A stretch of DNA of 64,000 nucleotides from NCBI GenBank assembly GCA_900466605.1, contig UBMU01000008.1, forward strand, positions 62,001 to 126,000, in the 5' to 3' direction. The stretch comes from Hyphomicrobiales bacterium (GTDB taxonomy: Bacteria; Pseudomonadota; Alphaproteobacteria; Rhizobiales; Rhizobiaceae). Below the pieces are notes generated by a model. That model did not search any database and was not told the origin of the DNA. It saw only the letters and a program-made list of their open reading frames with translations. This document shows, piece after piece, positions 29,435 through 39,506 of the stretch. Position 1 is the stretch's first letter. The number at the start of each line of letters is the position of its first letter. Both the position numbers and the translations under genes were made by a program.

Positions 29435-30337
29435 ATGAACGTCGATACGATCCTGCGGTCCATCGTGGCCGTGCGAACTTCTATTCCGGATGACGCCTTT
29501 ACCGCAGAAACGCTGGGAACCCGGCGTGAAGGCAGCGGTGTCGTCATCAGATCCGGGCTCGTACTAACGATCGGTTACCTGATCACCGAGGCTGACGAGG
29601 TCTGGCTGACGACCAGCGATGGACGCGTTGTGGCCGCGCACCCGCTCGCCTACGATCAGGAGACCGGGTTCGGACTGCTGCAGGCGCTGGGCGATCTCGG
29701 CCTGCCCGCAGTCGAACTTGGCGATGCCTCCAAGGCTGGCCTGGGCGATCCAGTCGTCCTCGCCGATGGTATCGGCCAGTTCGTGGAGGCCAACATCGTC
29801 GCAAAGCAGGAATTCGCCGGTTACTGGGAATATCTGCTCGACGAGGCGATCTTCACCACCCCCGCCCATCCCTCGTGGGGAGGCGCGGCACTTATCGATG
29901 CGGATGGCAAGCTGCTCGGCATCGGATCGCTGCGCCTGCAAATGAGCCAGGGTGGCGATGCCGTCGACATCAACATGATCGTGCCGATCAACCTGCTTGC
30001 GCCCATTCTCGACGACCTCATGACGCGCGGCAGCGTCAATAAACCGCCTCGGCCGTGGCTCGGTGCGTTCTCTGCAGAAAGCAATGGCGACGTGATCGTG
30101 ATGAGCGTGGCCGACGGAAGCCCCGCCGCCGAGGCTGGGTTGCGTTGGGGCGACATCATATCCGAGATCCGCGATGGCGAGGTCGATGGGCTTGCAGATT
30201 TCTATCGCAAGGTCTGGAGTAGCGGACCTGCCGGTGCGGAAATTCCGATGCGCGTGGTGCGCGACGGCCGCGAGGCGTGGTTGCGCATCCGGTCCGCAGA
30301 TCGAAATGCCTTCCTGAAGAAGCCACAACTGCAGTAG
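29435..30337 (+). CDS. DegP-like S1C protein with PDZ domain, predicted catalytically inactive
   Basis: This 300-residue protein has a trypsin-like fold (about 1-195) and one PDZ domain (about 205-290, SVADGSPAAEAGLRWGDIISEI). Aligning its landmarks by eye with DegP/DegQ places Y48 at the catalytic His (LTIGYLI for LTNAHVV), G78 at the Asp (DQETGFGLL for DPETDLALL) and W148 at the Ser (PSWGG for GNSGG). All three triad positions are therefore replaced. There is no signal peptide, so a cytoplasmic binding or scaffold role is more likely than proteolysis. The preceding 145-base gap has no gene and should hold its promoter. Confidence 0.85.
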   Translation: MNVDTILRSIVAVRTSIPDDAFTAETLGTRREGSGVVIRSGLVLTIGYLITEADEVWLTTSDGRVVAAHPLAYDQETGFGLLQALGDLGLPAVELGDASKAGLGDPVVLADGIGQFVEANIVAKQEFAGYWEYLLDEAIFTTPAHPSWGGAALIDADGKLLGIGSLRLQMSQGGDAVDINMIVPINLLAPILDDLMTRGSVNKPPRPWLGAFSAESNGDVIVMSVADGSPAAEAGLRWGDIISEIRDGEVDGLADFYRKVWSSGPAGAEIPMRVVRDGREAWLRIRSADRNAFLKKPQLQ

Positions 30338-30342
30338 AACGG

Positions 30343-30816
30343 CTATGCCGACGGATAGAAACTCATCTCTTCGTAGTCGCCTTCCGCCGATGTGCCCGAT
30401 CCCGTAACCACGAATCCGTTGGAACGATAGAAGGCTCCGGCGCGGCTGTTCTTCACCAGGCATTTCAGCCGGTACTTGTTGTGCGGCCAATCCGGCAAGG
30501 CCCGGAGCAGGGCCGCCCCGGCACCCTGCCCTTGCCACGACTTACCGACATAGAGCATGTGAATGAAGTCGTCCGGCGCCCAGAGGGTCATAAAGCCCGC
30601 AGCTTCACCGTCCGGCGCTTCCGCGAGCCACAAGTGCTCCCCCTGCGTGTGGGCCCTGAAATCCTCGTGGCGGAAACTACCAGGATTGACCCATGTGAAG
30701 GTTTCGCGGCGCACGGCCAGATATATGTCGGCCAGCCTTTCCAAATCTGATGGACGCGGCGACCTGATGGTCCACTTCACGGACTGCGGTTTCGTCGGTA
30801 CGGAGAAGTCTGTCAA
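30343..30816 (-). CDS. GNAT-family N-acetyltransferase
   Basis: A 157-residue acetyltransferase. The acetyl-CoA site is visible as HMLYVGKSWQGQGAGAALLRAL (beta 4 and the P-loop pattern QGQGAG), and the C-terminal AGAFYRSNGFVVTG is the usual GNAT strand 5 region. The substrate is unknown. It ends close to the end of the convergent pseudoprotease gene and starts close to the end of the next minus-strand gene, with which it may be co-transcribed. Confidence 0.85.
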   Translation of the reverse strand: MTDFSVPTKPQSVKWTIRSPRPSDLERLADIYLAVRRETFTWVNPGSFRHEDFRAHTQGEHLWLAEAPDGEAAGFMTLWAPDDFIHMLYVGKSWQGQGAGAALLRALPDWPHNKYRLKCLVKNSRAGAFYRSNGFVVTGSGTSAEGDYEEMSFYPSA

Positions 30817-30825
30817 TTAGAGCCC

Positions 30826-31278
30826 TTATTCCGCTGCCTTGGCGCTGACCGCCGCGTTGAAATTCGAAAAGAATTGCTGCGCCAGCTTCGTGGACGTCGA
30901 GTCGATCAAACGGGCGCCGAGTTGGGCGATCTTGCCGCCGACCTGGGCCTTCGCCTCGTACTGCAGGACCGTTTCACCGCCATCGTCCTTCAGCACCACA
31001 TCAGCACCTCCCTTGGCAAAACCGGCGATGCCGCCCTTGCCCTCACCCGAGATCGTGTAGCTCTCCGGCGCGTTGATGTTCGACAGAAGAACCTCACCGT
31101 TGAAGGTTGCCGAGACCGGCCCGATCTTAATCTTCACCACCGCAGTCAACTCGGTCGGGGATTTCATCTCCAGGCTCTGACAGCCCGGAATGCATTGCTT
31201 CAATATCTCAGGGTCGTTCAGCGCTGCCCATACGACGTCCCGGGGCGCGGTGATCCGTTCTTCGCCGGTCAAGTCCAT
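30826..31278 (-). CDS. CoxG-like SRPBCC protein
   Basis: A 150-residue protein of the carbon monoxide dehydrogenase subunit G family (START/SRPBCC fold). The typical beginning is MDLTGEERITAPRDVVWAALNDPEILKQCIPGC, and the C-terminal helix is rich in Ala and Asn. CoxG members recruit CO dehydrogenase to the membrane, but no cox structural genes are present here, so a general lipid or hydrophobe-binding role is equally possible. I chose the ATG at 31278 because GGGAGGA lies upstream; longer frames run into the divergent methyltransferase gene. Confidence 0.8.
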   Translation of the reverse strand: MDLTGEERITAPRDVVWAALNDPEILKQCIPGCQSLEMKSPTELTAVVKIKIGPVSATFNGEVLLSNINAPESYTISGEGKGGIAGFAKGGADVVLKDDGGETVLQYEAKAQVGGKIAQLGARLIDSTSTKLAQQFFSNFNAAVSAKAAE

Positions 31279-31396
31279 CCGAAATCCTCCCATTTCGACC
31301 TGCCTCGATTTATCACAGCCCGAAAGCGCTTTGCCAAGGTGAAACGGAATGCTATTTGCACGAGTTCTATCGAATTGAAGCACGCGGAAAATCACG

Positions 31397-32497
31397 TTGA
31401 GACAGAAAGAACGCCGGCCGGGCCAGAAATCCGCCGCCGGCCCCTCCGGCGGACGCCGCACCGACGATCGTGGCCCGCGCCCGTCAAAGCCCGCGGCGAA
31501 GCCTGCTCCGGCTCGCGAAAAGGCGCGCGAACCAGCCTCGGTGCCGACGGCAATCGACCGGCCGCTGCTGGCAAGAACCGGCGAGCGCCCGGCCGAACGC
31601 GTGCCCATCATTCTCGAATCTCTTGGGGCGGGTGACTTTCATCTGATCGACAGCGGCAACGGTGAGAAACTTGAGCAATACGGCCCTTACCGGATCGTCC
31701 GGCCGGAAGGCCAGGCGCTCTGGCAGCCGTCCTTGTCGAAGCAGGTATGGGAAAAGGTCGATGCCGTCTTCACCGGCGATACCGACGAGGAAGGCAGCGG
31801 GCGCTGGCGCTTTCCCAAGGAAGCGCTCGGCGAAACCTGGCCGCTCAATCTGCTTGGCGTCGATTTTCTCGGCCGTTTCACGTCCTTCCGGCACGTCGGC
31901 GTCTTCCCTGAACAGATCGTCCACTGGACCTGGATGAAGCAGCAGGTAGAAGCTGCCGGACGCCCGCTGAAGGTGCTGAACCTCTTCGGCTATACCGGTG
32001 TTGCGTCATTGGTTGCCGCAGCGGCCGGAGCCGAGGTGACGCACGTCGATGCGTCGAAGAAGGCGATCGGCTGGGCGCGCGAAAATCAGGCGCTAAGTCG
32101 GCTGGAAAAGGCACCGATCCGCTGGATCTGCGAAGACGCGATGAAGTTCATCCTGCGAGAGGAGCGCCGCGGCAACAAGTACGACATCATCCTCACCGAT
32201 CCACCGAAATTCGGCCGTGGACCGAATGGCGAAGTCTGGCACCTCTTCGAGCATCTGCCTGTCATGCTCGACATCTGCCGCGAGGTCCTGTCGCCGAAGG
32301 CGGTCGGGCTTGTGCTGACCGCCTATTCGATCCGCGCCAGCTTCTATTCGATCCATGAGCTGATGCGCGAGACGATGCGCGGAGCCGGTGGCGTCGTCGA
32401 GTCGGGCGAACTCGTCATCCGCGAGGCGGGGCTGGACGGCAAGGCGCCGGCCCGCGCGCTCTCCACATCCCTTTTCTCCCGCTGGGTGCCGAAATGA
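31397..32497 (+). CDS. Class I SAM-dependent rRNA methyltransferase (RlmI/RlmK-like)
   Basis: The 366-residue protein has a basic, low-complexity N-terminus (1 to about 50), a small beta domain, and a Rossmann methyltransferase domain with the SAM motif LNLFGYTGVASLVAAAAGAE and the catalytic DPPKFGRG (an NPPY-type motif in its DPPK form). It most resembles enzymes making 5-methylcytosine or N2-methylguanine in 23S rRNA. The N-terminal PUA domain of E. coli RlmI is not evident. The start is a TTG at 31397 with GGAAAA upstream. Its stop overlaps the next RNA methyltransferase (ATGA). Confidence 0.85.
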   Translation: MRQKERRPGQKSAAGPSGGRRTDDRGPRPSKPAAKPAPAREKAREPASVPTAIDRPLLARTGERPAERVPIILESLGAGDFHLIDSGNGEKLEQYGPYRIVRPEGQALWQPSLSKQVWEKVDAVFTGDTDEEGSGRWRFPKEALGETWPLNLLGVDFLGRFTSFRHVGVFPEQIVHWTWMKQQVEAAGRPLKVLNLFGYTGVASLVAAAAGAEVTHVDASKKAIGWARENQALSRLEKAPIRWICEDAMKFILREERRGNKYDIILTDPPKFGRGPNGEVWHLFEHLPVMLDICREVLSPKAVGLVLTAYSIRASFYSIHELMRETMRGAGGVVESGELVIREAGLDGKAPARALSTSLFSRWVPK

Positions 32498-33354
32498 GCC
32501 ATGAACACAAGGGCCACGGCCCGCACAAGGTCGGGCACGTGAAAGAGGTCACCTCGCTCGCCAATCCTATTATCAAGGACATCAAGGCGCTCAGCGACAA
32601 GAAGACGCGCGAGCAGAGTGGCACCTTCATGGCCGAAGGGCTGAAGCTTGTCATCGATGCCATCGAGCTCGGCTGGACGATCCGTACGCTTGTTTATGCC
32701 AAGGCCGCCAAGGGCAAGCCCCTTGTCGAGCAGATGGCGGCAAAGACCGTTGCATCAGGTGGATTGGTGCTTGAGGTCAGCGAGAAAGTACTCTCTTCGA
32801 TCACCCGTCGCGACAATCCGCAGATGGTGGTCGGCATCTTCGAAAGCCGCTGGAAGCCACTGCGCGAGATCCACCCGAAGCAGGGCGAGACCTGGATTGC
32901 CCTCGACCGCGTCCGCGACCCCGGCAATCTTGGCACAATCATCCGCACCGCCGATGCTGCCGGCGCCTCCGGCGTCATCCTCGTCGGCGAGACGACCGAT
33001 CCCTTCTCGCTGGAAACGGTACGCGCCACCATGGGCTCGGTGTTTGCCGTTCCCGTGGCGCGCGCAACGGCCGAAGAATTTATTGCCTGGAAGAAGCACG
33101 CTGGCGTTTCCGTCGTCGCCACGCATCTGGCGGGCTCCGTTGACTACCGGACGATCGACTACAAGAAGAAGCCCGTCGTGATCCTGATGGGCAACGAGCA
33201 ATCCGGGCTTCCGGAGCATCTTGCCAAGGAAGCCGACGCGCTTGCCCGCATTCCACAGCAGGGCCGCGCCGACTCGCTCAATCTTGCCGTCGCCAGCGCC
33301 GTCATGCTGTTCGAGGCGCGCCGCCATCTCCTCTCACTCGACGAGGTCAAATGA
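32494..33354 (+). CDS. TrmH/SpoU-family RNA 2'-O-methyltransferase
   Basis: A 286-residue SPOUT methyltransferase that methylates a ribose 2'-OH in tRNA or rRNA. It has an N-terminal substrate-binding domain (about 17-100) and the knotted domain with motif 1 [21 protein letters not shown], motif 2 [10 protein letters not shown] and motif 3 [15 protein letters not shown]. The target nucleotide is not evident from sequence. It overlaps both neighbours by four bases (ATGA), so it forms a tight unit with the upstream methyltransferase and lspA. Confidence 0.92.
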   Translation: MSHEHKGHGPHKVGHVKEVTSLANPIIKDIKALSDKKTREQSGTFMAEGLKLVIDAIELGWTIRTLVYAKAAKGKPLVEQMAAKTVASGGLVLEVSEKVLSSITRRDNPQMVVGIFESRWKPLREIHPKQGETWIALDRVRDPGNLGTIIRTADAAGASGVILVGETTDPFSLETVRATMGSVFAVPVARATAEEFIAWKKHAGVSVVATHLAGSVDYRTIDYKKKPVVILMGNEQSGLPEHLAKEADALARIPQQGRADSLNLAVASAVMLFEARRHLLSLDEVK

Positions 33355-33854
33355 CCGATCAGACGCTAGAACGACCGACTTTGTTTGCCCGGCCGCTGCC
33401 GATCCTGATCTTCATCGTCATCGCCGTGGTGCTCGACCAAGTCGTCAAGATCGTCGTCGACCACACGCTGCCGCTGCAGGAACCCGTGCACGTTATCCCG
33501 ATGCTGGCGCTCTACCGGACGTACAATCTCGGCGTCGCGTTCTCGATGCTCTCAGGCATGGACGGCTGGTTCATCGTCGGCATGCGGCTTGTTATCGTCG
33601 CGTTCGTCGTCTGGCTCTGGCATCGCACCGGCAAGCAACGCACCTTCGCTCATCTAGGCTACGCATTGATTATCGCCGGCGCGCTCGGCAATCTGATCGA
33701 TCGCTTCCTCTACGGGCACGTGATCGACTACATCCTGTTTCATACCGAGACATGGTCCTTCGCCGTCTTCAACCTGGCCGACAGCTTTATCACGATCGGC
33801 GCGGGATGCGTGATTCTGGACGAGCTTATACAACCTAAAAACGCAGACCGTTAA
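33351..33854 (+). CDS. lspA: Lipoprotein signal peptidase (signal peptidase II)
   Basis: LspA cleaves the signal peptide of diacylated prolipoproteins in the inner membrane. The 167-residue protein has four membrane helices and the two catalytic aspartates in GNLIDRF and FNLADSF, plus the conserved [10 protein letters not shown]. Lnt, the enzyme that completes lipoprotein acylation, is encoded 24 kb further on. The start overlaps the upstream methyltransferase stop. Confidence 0.95.
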   Translation: MTDQTLERPTLFARPLPILIFIVIAVVLDQVVKIVVDHTLPLQEPVHVIPMLALYRTYNLGVAFSMLSGMDGWFIVGMRLVIVAFVVWLWHRTGKQRTFAHLGYALIIAGALGNLIDRFLYGHVIDYILFHTETWSFAVFNLADSFITIGAGCVILDELIQPKNADR

Positions 33855-33909
33855 AATCTTAGTGGTTTGCTGAAGGCATTTAGAACCGCCGTTGTGCTAT
33901 CCAGGGACC

Positions 33910-36180
33910 ATGCAGGGTCTCGCACAATTGCACGAAAGGCTCGCCGCCGCGTTTGGGCGGCATACCGCGCATCGCGATAGCGAACGGGGCTCGGAAGCTG
34001 CTGTATACAGAACAGAGTTCGCATCCTCGCAATCCCAGTGCAATCGCGTCGGCCGCAAACTTCTGTCATGGTGGCTCGGCGGCCTTGGCCTTGTCGCTGG
34101 CTCTCTCCTCGTTGTCGCGGCGCAGGCGGGCAGCCCACTGTTGCTTTCGACAACACTCAGCGTTGCCGCACTCGCCTTTATCGTTCTTCTCGCAATCCTT
34201 TCGACCGTCAGACAGAGACGCTCGCGGAAGGCGTCCAGCGGTATTTCATCGACATGGAGCAAAGGGGCAGCTCTCTTTGCAGATATCCATGACGCGCTCG
34301 GCGACATCACCGTAACGCGCAATATGGACCGGCGCATTGTCGGCGCCAACGAGACGTTTTGCCGGCTGACGGGTCGCCCCAATCCGGAGGGAATGACCTG
34401 CGAAGAAATCGGCATCGCCTTTCGTCCCGGCCCGGCACCGCATCGGTTCGAAGTGGAGATCTCAACGCCCGAGGGGCAGCGCATCTATTTCTGGCGCGAC
34501 GTCGTAACCCGCGATCCGGCCAACGGGCAGTTGCTACTCCAGAGCATGGCCCGCGATGTCACGGACGAGCGGCTGGCTGCACAAGCCCGTGAGGAGGCGC
34601 GACAGAAGGCCGAGTACAACAGCGCCGCCAAGTCGCGGCTGCTTGCCACAGTGAGCCACGAGATCCGCACCCCGCTTTCCGGCATTCTCGGTATGACCCA
34701 CCTTCTCACCGAGACCCGGCTGACGCAGGAGCAGCAGAACTACCTGACAGGCATCCGCCAGTCCGGCTATGCGTTGACGCAACTCGTCGAGGATCTTCTT
34801 GACTTCTCGACTATCGAGGTTGGCCGCTTTCATCTGCGTCCGCGTGCGGAATCGCTACGCAAACTGCTTGAGAGTGTCGTCGAAATGCTTGCCCACCGTG
34901 CCCATGAGAAGGGCATTGAGATCGGTGCGACGGTTTCCTCCGACCTGCCAGAGTTGATGAGCTTCGACCCGGCACGCTTGCGGCAGGTCCTGTTCAACGT
35001 GATCGGCAATGCTGTGAAATTCACTCAGGCCGGGGGCGTTTTCATACGGGTCTCGCTGCAGGTCAATGAGGTGCTGATCAGCGTCACCGATACGGGGCCG
35101 GGAATGAGTGAGGAAGAACAGAACCGCATCTTCGGCGAGTTCGAGCAGGGGGGAACGGCGATGGAAAAGAGTGCCGGCACTGGACTGGGGCTTTCCATCT
35201 CCGCTCGTATCATGCGCGAGTTCGGCGGCTCGCTCACTGTCACCAGCGAGAAAGGGACCGGGAGCGAATTCTGCATCCGCTTCCCGATCCACATTCCGGA
35301 CGAGAGCCGCGGCGGCCTGAACGCCGTGCTTGCGGGCAGCGTCGTTCTGCTGCTGGCGCCCGCCGGCGCAGCGCGCATGGCGATATCGGAGACGATCACA
35401 ACGCTCGGCGGCGATTGCCACCTTGTCACCGACGGCCGGAGCGCCCATGAGATGTTGCTAGCGATGGCCTCTCTTGGCCGCCGGCCAACCGACATCATCG
35501 TCGACCACCGTATGTCGGCAGAGTTCGCCAACCACCTTGCCGACCGGGCCGAAATCGCCGCGCTCGGCCTGCGCAAGATCTTCCTCGTCAACCCGGAAGA
35601 GCGTAACGCCCATCCGCTCGATCTGTTCGACGCCTGGCTGATACGGCCGCTTCGCGAGCAATCGTTGATCGACGTGCTGCGCGGACGCATGCGCGGCATG
35701 GAAAAGCGCGATGCGCTGAACGACAACCAGCCCGGCTTCAGCGTCTCCATACCGGAAGCCGGAATCCACGGCGGACTGCGCATCCTTCTGGCCGAAGACG
35801 ACCCGATCAATGCGATGCTCATCCGGGCGATGCTCGAAAAGGCCGGCCATGCCGTTCAGCATGTTGACCACTTCGAGACGCTTCTCGACTGCGCGCTGTC
35901 GGAAGGAAACGTGCGCCCGGACATCGTCATCAGCGACCTTTCGATGCCAGGTGGCGATGGCATCGATATGCTTGGCCGGCTACGCGGCCATGAGCGCCGG
36001 CTCGATCTTCCGCCCGTCCCGATCATCGTGCTCACCGCCGACAAGCGCGATGAATCCCGTAGACAAGTCTTGCTGAATGGTGCAAACCGCGTCATGGTAA
36101 AGCCGGTTGACCCGATAAGGTTACTGACGGAAGTCCAAGCTGTTGCTGCGCTTTCGGCCCGCCGCGCGGAAGCGCGGTAG
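33910..36180 (+). CDS. Hybrid sensor histidine kinase with degenerate and intact receiver domains
   Basis: A 756-residue kinase with two adjacent membrane helices (about 52-73 and 78-98), a PAS domain (about 125-215), a HisKA domain with the phospho-acceptor H250 in SHEIRTP, and an ATPase domain (NVIGNAVKFT, DTGPGMS, GTGLGLSI). A receiver-like region follows (about 475-600) that lacks the acidic pocket. The final domain is an intact receiver with AEDDPINAML and the phospho-acceptor Asp in VISDLSMPGGDG. I chose the ATG at 33910 because AGGGA lies upstream. No partner regulator is adjacent. The signal is unknown. Confidence 0.9.
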   Translation: MQGLAQLHERLAAAFGRHTAHRDSERGSEAAVYRTEFASSQSQCNRVGRKLLSWWLGGLGLVAGSLLVVAAQAGSPLLLSTTLSVAALAFIVLLAILSTVRQRRSRKASSGISSTWSKGAALFADIHDALGDITVTRNMDRRIVGANETFCRLTGRPNPEGMTCEEIGIAFRPGPAPHRFEVEISTPEGQRIYFWRDVVTRDPANGQLLLQSMARDVTDERLAAQAREEARQKAEYNSAAKSRLLATVSHEIRTPLSGILGMTHLLTETRLTQEQQNYLTGIRQSGYALTQLVEDLLDFSTIEVGRFHLRPRAESLRKLLESVVEMLAHRAHEKGIEIGATVSSDLPELMSFDPARLRQVLFNVIGNAVKFTQAGGVFIRVSLQVNEVLISVTDTGPGMSEEEQNRIFGEFEQGGTAMEKSAGTGLGLSISARIMREFGGSLTVTSEKGTGSEFCIRFPIHIPDESRGGLNAVLAGSVVLLLAPAGAARMAISETITTLGGDCHLVTDGRSAHEMLLAMASLGRRPTDIIVDHRMSAEFANHLADRAEIAALGLRKIFLVNPEERNAHPLDLFDAWLIRPLREQSLIDVLRGRMRGMEKRDALNDNQPGFSVSIPEAGIHGGLRILLAEDDPINAMLIRAMLEKAGHAVQHVDHFETLLDCALSEGNVRPDIVISDLSMPGGDGIDMLGRLRGHERRLDLPPVPIIVLTADKRDESRRQVLLNGANRVMVKPVDPIRLLTEVQAVAALSARRAEAR

Positions 36181-36194
36181 CCATCAAAAGACCG

Positions 36195-36211
36195 GCACGC
36201 TTCTTGCGTGC
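36195..36211 (+). terminator. Hairpin after the hybrid kinase
   Basis: GCACGC and GCGTGC flank a TTCTT loop 14 bases after the kinase stop. It lacks a T run, so it is a weak terminator candidate upstream of olsB. Confidence 0.35.
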
Positions 36212-36289
36212 AGGGGCGACATGATGTCACTTTCCTGTCGTACATAAGTGTTTTATGGCGTGTCAGAAGCCGGCAACGGGAGAATCGCC

Positions 36290-37165
36290 ATGTCTGTAGA
36301 CGCTTTCAATAGTGCCGCCGTCGCCGAGGTTCATCGGCCGTCGAGCGCGGTTGCGCCAAAGGAAGGCGACATTTTCGGCCGTATCGGCAATCTCGAGACT
36401 CGTCTTGCGCGCACGGCCAATGAGATCGATGCAGCCCAGGCCGTGCGCTTCCGTGTCTTCGTCGACGAAATGGGCGCGCAGCTTTCCCCTGAAGCGATGC
36501 GCCGCAAGCGCGATTTCGATTCCTACGACGCATTCTGCGACCATCTGCTCGTGCTCGATCGCTCGATCGAGGGCGACAGCGACGAGCAGATCGTCGGTAC
36601 CTATCGCCTGCTGCGGCAAGACGTCGCCATGGCGAATGGTGGCTTTTACTCGGCTTCGGAATTCGCCATCGATGAGCTGCTTGCCCGCCACCCGGATAAG
36701 CGGTTCATGGAACTCGGCCGCTCCTGCGTACTGCCAGATTATCGCACCAAGCGCACGGTTGAGCTTCTGTGGCAGGGAAACTGGGCCTATGCGCTGAAGC
36801 ACGGCATGAGCGCGATGTTTGGCTGCGCCTCGTTCCCCGGCATCCACCCCGAAAGCCACGCGCTGGCGCTGTCCTTCCTGCATCACAACGTTGCCGCCAA
36901 GGAAGAGTGGGCCGTTAGCGCGCTTCCGCACCTTGCCCGCGACATGGATCTGATGCCTGCCGAGGCAGTCAATCCGAAGCGCGCGCTGATGGCGCTGCCA
37001 CCTCTGATCAAGGGGTATTTGCGCCTGGGCGCCATGGTCGGCACGACTGCCGTGGTCGACAAGGCCTTCAACACGACGGATGTTCTGATCGTTTTGCCGA
37101 TTTCCAGCATCTCCGATCGGTACCTGAACTACTACGGCGCCGACGCCGGACGGTTCGCAAGCTGA
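36290..37165 (+). CDS. olsB: L-ornithine N-alpha-acyltransferase OlsB
   Basis: OlsB transfers a 3-hydroxyacyl chain from acyl carrier protein to ornithine, the first step of phosphate-free ornithine lipid synthesis. The 291-residue protein is a GNAT-like N-acyltransferase with the family blocks RFRVFVDEMGAQLS, MELGRSCVLPDYR and GIHPESHALALSFLHHN. It lies next to the malic enzyme gene tme, which matches the Ensifer arrangement as I know it. I chose the ATG at 36290, which has GGGAGA upstream. The second gene of the pathway, olsA, appears in this window at about 53.1 kb. Confidence 0.88.
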   Translation: MSVDAFNSAAVAEVHRPSSAVAPKEGDIFGRIGNLETRLARTANEIDAAQAVRFRVFVDEMGAQLSPEAMRRKRDFDSYDAFCDHLLVLDRSIEGDSDEQIVGTYRLLRQDVAMANGGFYSASEFAIDELLARHPDKRFMELGRSCVLPDYRTKRTVELLWQGNWAYALKHGMSAMFGCASFPGIHPESHALALSFLHHNVAAKEEWAVSALPHLARDMDLMPAEAVNPKRALMALPPLIKGYLRLGAMVGTTAVVDKAFNTTDVLIVLPISSISDRYLNYYGADAGRFAS

Positions 37166-37181
37166 CTTTCTACTGAGCAGC

Positions 37182-37214
37182 GGCGGAGCGGGAGCGTGTG
37201 TCTCCCGCTCCGCC
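37182..37214. terminator. Perfect inverted repeat between convergent olsB and tme
   Basis: A 13-bp perfect stem (GGCGGAGCGGGAG / CTCCCGCTCCGCC) with a 7-base loop lies between the ends of olsB and tme and can fold in transcripts from either strand. Only a weak T-rich tail follows on the plus strand. Confidence 0.75.
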
Positions 37215-37220
37215 TGCGTC

Positions 37221-39506
37221 TTACGATCCTGCCGTATAGGCTGCGATGGCGGCCATGTTGACGATGTCGGAATCCTTCGCGCCCATCGAGGTGATCTGAA
37301 CCGCCTTGTCGAGGCCGACGAGGATCGGGCCGATAACCGTCGAACCACCGAGCTCCTGCAACATCTTCGTTGAGATCGAGGCTGAGTGGAAAGCAGGCAT
37401 GACGAGGACGTTGGCCGGGCCGGAGAGCCGGCAGAACGGATATTGCTCCATCACCTTGCGATTCAGCGCCACGTCGGCTGCCATCTCGCCGTCGTACTCG
37501 AAATCCACGCGACGCTTGTCGAGGATCTTTACAGCTTCACGCACGCGCTCGGAGCGCTCACCCGAGGGGTGCCCGAAGGTCGAGTAGGCAAGCATTGCGA
37601 CACGCGGCTGATAGCCCATGCGACGCGCGAAGCCCGCGGCTTCAACGGCGATATCAGCGAGCTCCTCGGCATTCGGCATGTCGTGGACGGCTGTATCGGC
37701 GACGAACACGGTGCGACCACGGCAAAGCGCGATGGAGACGCCAATGACGCGATGGCCCGGCTTCATGTCGATGCAGCGGCGCACATCTTCGAGCGCCGTC
37801 GAATAGTTGCGGGTAATGCCGGTGACCATGCCGTCGGCATCGCCGAGCGCCACCATGCAGGCGGCGAAATGGTTGCGATCCTGATGGATCAGGCGCTGGG
37901 CGTCGCGATGCAGGTAGCCCTTCCGCTGCAGGCGGGCATAGAGGTAATCGATATAGGTCTCGACGCGGGTGGAAATGCGCGCATTGACGATCTCCAGTCC
38001 CGGCCGATTGAGATCGATACCAGCCCGCTCGGCGGTCTGGTGTATCAGGTCTTCGCGGCCGAGCAGGATCGCCGTGCCGAGTTCCTGGTTTGCGTAGGAC
38101 ATGGCCGCACGCATCACCTGCTCTTCTTCAGCTTCGGCAAAGACCACCCGCTTCGGACGGCGACGTACGCGCTCATACAGGCTTGCCAGCGTCGAGGCGA
38201 TCGGATCGCGGCGGGCGGAAAGCTCGCGGGCATAGGCAGCCATATCGGCGATCGGTTTGCGAGCAACACCGCTATCGATCGCCGCCTGTGCCACGGCGAC
38301 CGGGATCGCCGAAATCAGGCGCGGATCGAACGGCACGGGAATGATGTACTGCGCACCGAAGCGCGGACGGTTGCCCTGATAAGCGGCAACGACGTCGTCA
38401 GGCACGTCCTCGCGCGCAAGGTTTGCCAGCGCCTGAACGGCGGCGATCTTCATGGCGTCGTTGATCGTGGTGGCGCGGACATCCAGTGCGCCACGGAAGA
38501 TGTAGGGAAAGCCGAGAACGTTGTTGACCTGGTTCGGATAGTCGGACCGGCCAGTTGCCATGATGGCGTCGTCGCGAATGCGGGCGACCTCTTCCGGGGT
38601 GATTTCCGGATCGGGATTGGCCATCGCAAAAATGATCGGGCGGTCAGCCATCGAGCGGATCATTTTCTCGGAGAAGGCACCCTTCTGCGAGAGGCCGAAG
38701 ACCACGTCCGCGCCCTTCATCGCCTCCTCGAGTGTGCGCACCTTGGTCTTGACCGCGTGCGCCGACTTCCACTGGTTCATGCCCTCGGTACGGCCCTGGT
38801 AGATCACGCCCTTGGTGTCGCAAAGGACGATATTCTCCGGCGCGAAGCCCATGGCCTTGATGAGCTCGACGCAGGCGATGGCTGCGGCACCGGCGCCATT
38901 GCAGACGAGCTTCGTCGTCTTCAGGTCACGGCCGGTCAATTCCAGGGCGTTGATCAGGCCGGCTGCGGCGATGATCGCCGTGCCGTGCTGGTCGTCGTGG
39001 AAGACTGGAATATCCATCAGTTCGCGCAGGCGCTGCTCGATGATGAAACAGTCGGGCGCCTTGATGTCTTCGAGATTGATGCCACCGAAGGAGGGGCCGA
39101 GGAACCGCACGCAGTTGATGAATTCGTCGACGTTTTCGGTATCGACTTCAAGATCGATGGAATCGACATCGGCAAAGCGCTTGAAGAGCACGGATTTGCC
39201 CTCCATCACCGGCTTCGAGGCCAGCGCTCCGAGATTGCCGAGACCGAGAATTGCTGTGCCATTGGAGATGACCGCGACCATGTTGCCGCGCGTCGTGTAG
39301 TCGTAAGCGGTGGCTGGATCGGCGGCGATCGCCTTCACCGGAACGGCAACCCCAGGCGAATAGGCGAGCGACAGATCGCGCTGGGTCGCCATCGGCTTCG
39401 TGGCGTTGATCTCCAGCTTTCCGGGCCGCCCCATGGCGTGGAACTCAAGTGCCTCCTTGTCGGTCACCGAGGTAACCGACCGCTGCTTCTTCTCGGTATC
39501 GGGCAT
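37221..39506 (-). CDS. tme: NADP-dependent malic enzyme with phosphotransacetylase-like C-terminal domain
   Basis: This enzyme decarboxylates malate to pyruvate, making NADPH. At 761 residues it is the large MaeB type: a malic enzyme half (1 to about 430, with the NAD(P)-binding loop [17 protein letters not shown] and [20 protein letters not shown]) and a C-terminal phosphotransacetylase-like domain (about 440-755) thought to be regulatory. In rhizobia the paralogue dme is NAD-dependent; assignment to tme rests on the neighbours olsB and mutS. It is divergent from mutS. Confidence 0.9.
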   Translation of the reverse strand: MPDTEKKQRSVTSVTDKEALEFHAMGRPGKLEINATKPMATQRDLSLAYSPGVAVPVKAIAADPATAYDYTTRGNMVAVISNGTAILGLGNLGALASKPVMEGKSVLFKRFADVDSIDLEVDTENVDEFINCVRFLGPSFGGINLEDIKAPDCFIIEQRLRELMDIPVFHDDQHGTAIIAAAGLINALELTGRDLKTTKLVCNGAGAAAIACVELIKAMGFAPENIVLCDTKGVIYQGRTEGMNQWKSAHAVKTKVRTLEEAMKGADVVFGLSQKGAFSEKMIRSMADRPIIFAMANPDPEITPEEVARIRDDAIMATGRSDYPNQVNNVLGFPYIFRGALDVRATTINDAMKIAAVQALANLAREDVPDDVVAAYQGNRPRFGAQYIIPVPFDPRLISAIPVAVAQAAIDSGVARKPIADMAAYARELSARRDPIASTLASLYERVRRRPKRVVFAEAEEEQVMRAAMSYANQELGTAILLGREDLIHQTAERAGIDLNRPGLEIVNARISTRVETYIDYLYARLQRKGYLHRDAQRLIHQDRNHFAACMVALGDADGMVTGITRNYSTALEDVRRCIDMKPGHRVIGVSIALCRGRTVFVADTAVHDMPNAEELADIAVEAAGFARRMGYQPRVAMLAYSTFGHPSGERSERVREAVKILDKRRVDFEYDGEMAADVALNRKVMEQYPFCRLSGPANVLVMPAFHSASISTKMLQELGGSTVIGPILVGLDKAVQITSMGAKDSDIVNMAAIAAYTAGS

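Noticed and set aside
30826..31278. Carbon monoxide dehydrogenase operon
   Set aside because: Only a CoxG-like gene is present. There are no coxS, coxM or coxL genes, so CO oxidation is not supported.
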